From Centropus unirufus (taxonomy: Eukaryota; Chordata; Aves; Cuculiformes; Centropidae): a DNA stretch of 64,000 bases. The stretch covers positions 926,994 through 990,993 of the forward strand of contig VYZI01000262.1 of assembly GCA_013397695.1 (NCBI GenBank), read 5' to 3'. The notes beneath the pieces were generated by a model. That model saw only the letters and a list, made by a program, of their open reading frames with translations, was not told the DNA's origin and did not search any database. This document shows, piece after piece, positions 60,431 through 64,000 of the stretch (positions are counted from its first letter, which is position 1; every line of letters begins with the position of its first letter). The position numbers and the translations under genes are program-made.

Positions 60431-60610
60431 AAAAGCCTCATATCACTAGTTATCCACCCAAAAAGGCTCCTATCACTAGTTATCCACCCAAAAAGGCTCC
60501 TATCACTAGCTATCCACCCAAAAAGGCTCCTATTACTGGTTATCCACCCAAAAAGCCTCCTATCACTAGTTATCCACCCAAAAAGCCTCCTATCACTAGT
60601 TATCCACCCA
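60431..60610. repeat. 30-bp minisatellite, exactly six copies
   Basis: Units made of AAAAGGCTCC + TATCACTAGT + TATCCACCCA repeat six times with no indel over exactly 180 bp. Differences are single substitutions (GGCTCC/GCCTCC/GCCTCA, ACTAGT/ACTAGC/ACTGGT). Because 30 is divisible by three, the plus frame encodes a 10-residue repeat of the type LLSLVIHPKR. I see no reason to call it translated. Confidence 0.97.
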
Positions 60611-63600
60611 AGCTGAGGAATGAGAACTGATCTTCCTTAACTGCTGGAACTGCACACGAAGCACCTACACCACAAACTTTGGTGCAGCCTCCCCAAGAGG
60701 TTCTGCTCTTGCCCAAGGCATCAGGGTTTCATAACCACGACGCTGGGATCACCTGCACTGCAGGTGAAGCTACAGCTCAGGAAACACATCCCATGCCTTC
60801 TGCGAGGGTCCATCACAAGGACAGCACTTTGTCACTGGAACGAATTCCACCTCCAATTCCAGCTTTTTTTTCCTTGGATGTTCCACCACACACTGCATGC
60901 TGGGATGCGAGATGTCAGCTCCCACGCTGCTCCACCAGGCAGCCTGTCCCACCCCATGGTGGCCAAACCACAGTCCTGACAGAGAAGGACTGTTGTTATG
61001 CCCTGAAAGGCTCATTAAGCTTAATTTTCTGTGCAGTCTGCTTTTTTTTTCAGGGAACAGAGAGCTTCTCTCTGCTTCTGTAGAGTATGGAGAAAGAGAC
61101 AACAGTCCAGAAAGGATTTCAGTCGCTAGGGAACATGCACAGCTACAGCTCCCAGTGCTCTTCTCCAAGGCAGCAAAGTGGGAAAGCAGATCTGCCTGCA
61201 CTGCTGCCTGACCCCACTCTTGGGTAGAGCTAACAACAGCCCCCAAAGAGAAGAGGTTTTATTTCTAACAACCCTTCCTTGCAGCACACTGCCCCAAGAA
61301 GTCCAGCTGTACTGTTACCAGGTTACGCTGCTGAGTATTTGCAGGCTCGTTAATTCTGGCAGCTTGACAACTTTTCCTCAACCAACTCAAGCAAGTGAAA
61401 GAAACGGAGTTCGCAGCTTCTCCCAGAAAAAACTGAGGAGAATTTCTCAAGAGGTGGACACAGAATTTGTGTTGCTTGCAGTGGATCCTCATGCCAAACA
61501 CTGAAGACCTGCAGCATGTGATGGAGAAGTGAAAGTTTCTCAGAGTTAACATAGCAAAATCCAATTAAGGAACAAGCAACAAGCAACTTAAAACCTGTGC
61601 TTTGGCAGCCACCAAACAACTCCTGCCCTCCTTTATCATGGGAAAAGGAATTAGGAATCAAGCTACGCACAGCCGGGATGAGAACATAAGGTGTTTGTAC
61701 ATTTTTAGGCTTCTCTCCAGGTTAAAGTAAACCAGGCAGAAAACCAAAACAAAACCCAAACTGTACTGATCTCTTCATTAATCCCTTCTGACTCCTCACA
61801 TAAGCATACCTAACACGTCTGGCCTCCACAAGCATGGCGCGTGAGCACGCTCCACACAGCACAGGCATCAGGAGCACAGGCAGAGAAGACAAAATATCTC
61901 CCTCACAAGAAAGGCATGACTTGCTTTCCCAACACTGCTGCTTTCATCCTCCCTGTTCAGAAGACCAGAGCTGAAAACAAAGAAGGAAAGGCAGAAAGGA
62001 GTTGATGAAACAGGCCAACTGCCCAGAATGGAAAGGCACAAGTCGGAGTCAGATCCTTTGAGTCAGCAAGTCAAGCACCGCAGAAAAAAAATACTTGACA
62101 TATCGGGAGCTGAGGTGAAATAATGAGCTAGAAGAGAAAGCTAAGCAGGAAAAAGGAGAGAAGAAAAAAAAGCCCTGATGAAATATCGACGAAAACCCTT
62201 CAGCAGCAGCCCCTCAGGGAAGGCCTAAATGCTCTGCCTGAACACAAGGTGGTGGAGAGAAGGGGAAGGCCCAGGGTGTGCAGAGCCCCGACCATGCGTC
62301 AGGATGTGCAGACCCCACGCGTCCCAGCGGGGAAAGGCTCTGGGACCACTCACTCATCCCCAGAGTGAGCGGGCAGCTCGTTCTTCTGCCTTATTTCAGA
62401 CAGCACGTCCAAAAAAAAGGAAGTAACTTATTTTAACAATAGCTCTGTCCTCCTCACCAAGCGCGTCGTGGGGCTGTATCATGGTCATCACCACACACAG
62501 AGCTTCCAGCAAAGCAACCAAACCACAACGGGAGAAGTGCTTTGCATTTTCCCATATATTCCTACATGGAACTGGCCCGATGGACCAAATTCTCTCCTAG
62601 AATGATGACATTATTAACAACAAAAAAGCTAATCATTCCAACTTTAAGACCCTCTTTTAACCAGCACAACCCGTTTTTTTTTTTTCCAAAGCCCCAGGCA
62701 TGTCCAGATATTTATTAATTATTTACTCCCCATAAATGCTGGTTTTCAAACAGCTATGCAAAGAAAACTGCAGCCGCAGTGGAAGGGTGGGCTGCACGTG
62801 GGATGGCGAAAGGTCATGAGAATGATTATGGGGAGGGTTTCTGCCTTCCCCACAGGGTTTGAGGTGTCATTATTCTTGCAACTCCGATTCAAAGGCATTA
62901 CTTTTCTAAATGCAAAGCCCCTTTTCTTCCCTCAAACCCCACAATGTCTCTAACTGAAATCAAGTTAGCACTTGACAAAAGCAAACCACTGTAATTTTAG
63001 AACCGTATCATCGCTTTGATTTGTTTTATTTTTATACTCACAGGGAATGAAAACCTTTAGTTCCTTGCGCCTTATGTCGTAACAAACCACAAAGATAATT
63101 ACATGGAAGCTGCTCTGGTTAAACCTCCCAAATGGACTGTCACAGAGAAGCATTCCCAAAATAACAACTAAATAATCGCTATTGCTGGAGCCAGAGAACA
63201 CAGCACCTTCCGCAGTGACAGCCCCAGCCACCCCCTGTAACCACCAGCTCCCTGGTTTTGTGCCCAGAACAAGGCAGGAGGTGCGTGATCCAGACAGAGA
63301 CCTACCACAAGCCTGTGCAGCGACCCATCAAGATGTTTTTAGCTGGAATGGACTTTAACCACAGGATGACCTCAAGTATAATCCCTTAAAGCAGAGATGA
63401 GAAGTTAAGAATTTACTTTCACCTGCGAACCTTCTAAAGGCACATTTGTAGGGAGTTCACAGAAACCTCATGTTTTCCCCACAGTCTTAATTATTCTGAT
63501 GACAAAAAGTACTTTTAAAAAAATCAGAATCTTTCACCTAACCACAATTTATAGCACAATTCAATTACAGGAGCAGCATACCAGGCCCTTTCACTGGAAG

Positions 63601-63972
63601 AACAATGCCGACACCATCCACACGGCAAGACAGAACCCCCAGAAAAAGCAGTTCAGACCATCACATAAATAAGAGTTTCAGAGAAAGAAGAAATGATCCT
63701 ATGTATCTATTCCACAGCTCAATCCTCCTAAAGTCCTCCAGACTGCATGGATGCAAAAATGAGCAAATCAAGGGCTGATGAGACACGGTCACAGTGCTGA
63801 ATGGGTGGTGGCAGCCAGAAATCCCAAAGCCAACACAGCACCAGCACAGCGGCCCAGGTTTGCGGAGGAGGAGGATGACACAGGACCAACAAACAGGCTG
63901 AAGAATCCTGCTCTTTCTTACCTCTGCTCTGGCAAACCAGCAGGTGGGAGCTTGCAAATTAAGTGGTAGAAC

Positions 63973-63994
63973 TAAATAAATAAATAAATAAATG
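63973..63994. repeat. (TAAA)n microsatellite
   Basis: Five to six perfect TAAA units (taaataaataaataaataaa) at the right edge of the window. Confidence 0.95.
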
Positions 63995-64000
63995 AGATTG

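Larger units (their letters stand above)
48210..64000 (-). other. PNPLA7: PNPLA7 upstream intron, incomplete (at least 15.8 kb)
   Basis: The acceptor is TTCTTCAACAG at 48210. I searched the minus strand for the expected VLGGGGAR-encoding exon and for the preceding WLNMRSWCSGH-type exon and saw neither. The region holds CR1 copies (50440, 51355, 54165, 55220, 58800), small tandem duplications and the 30-bp minisatellite. Other stretches (48210-49840, 52110-54160, 55900-58800, 58940-60430, 60620-63970) contain nothing I can name. Confidence 0.7.

Noticed and set aside
60431..60610. CRISPR array
   Set aside because: The units are contiguous with no unique spacers and the context is a vertebrate intron.
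60287..60616. Gene encoding a 10-residue repeat protein
   Set aside because: The open frame is explained by a 30-bp tandem array whose unit happens to lack stops; no splice or promoter context.

Overview
The window looks like bird nuclear DNA. It is a gene-poor, intron-rich stretch with at least twenty fragments of CR1, the dominant avian LINE. Most fragments are 5'-truncated, and many end in the avian CR1 octamer-type tail (ATTCTATGATTCTATG-like; TCATAGAATCATAGAAT-like on the opposite strand). The one protein-coding gene I can support lies on the minus strand. Several CR1 copies end in the form ...CCCTGCCCATGGCAGGGGTTGGAACTGG..., which I associate with CR1-J-type elements. That hints at a neoavian bird rather than a galliform, but it is an inference from memory.

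The gene is the 3' part of PNPLA7 (patatin-like phospholipase domain containing 7, an NTE-related lysophospholipase). Nine exons run from 48209 down to 17494. All eight introns are GT-AG and all reading-frame phases agree. Together they encode 367 consecutive residues: most of the patatin domain, including the GTSIG nucleophile elbow and the DGG aspartate, followed by the acidic C-terminal tail. The exons for the N-terminal membrane anchor, the cyclic-nucleotide-binding-like domains and the glycine-rich oxyanion loop are not recognisable here. They must lie beyond position 64000, so the intron upstream of the catalytic exon is at least about 15.8 kb.

Layout: 1-15.6 kb is 3' flank with no gene I can support. 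It holds CR1 fragments, a 31-bp minisatellite (8679-8833), a CpG-rich patch near 9.2-9.4 kb and one unusually long open frame (12454-13452). 15.6-17.5 kb is the likely PNPLA7 3' UTR, with a candidate poly(A) signal at 15645-15650. 17.5-48.2 kb contains the exons and introns, with CR1 copies in both orientations. 48.2-64 kb is the incomplete upstream intron, with more CR1 copies and a 30-bp x 6 minisatellite (60431-60610).

No tRNA, rRNA, CRISPR array, recognisable endogenous retrovirus, bacterial-type operon or second protein-coding gene could be supported. The CR1 copies fall into at least three 3'-end types that recur across the window.
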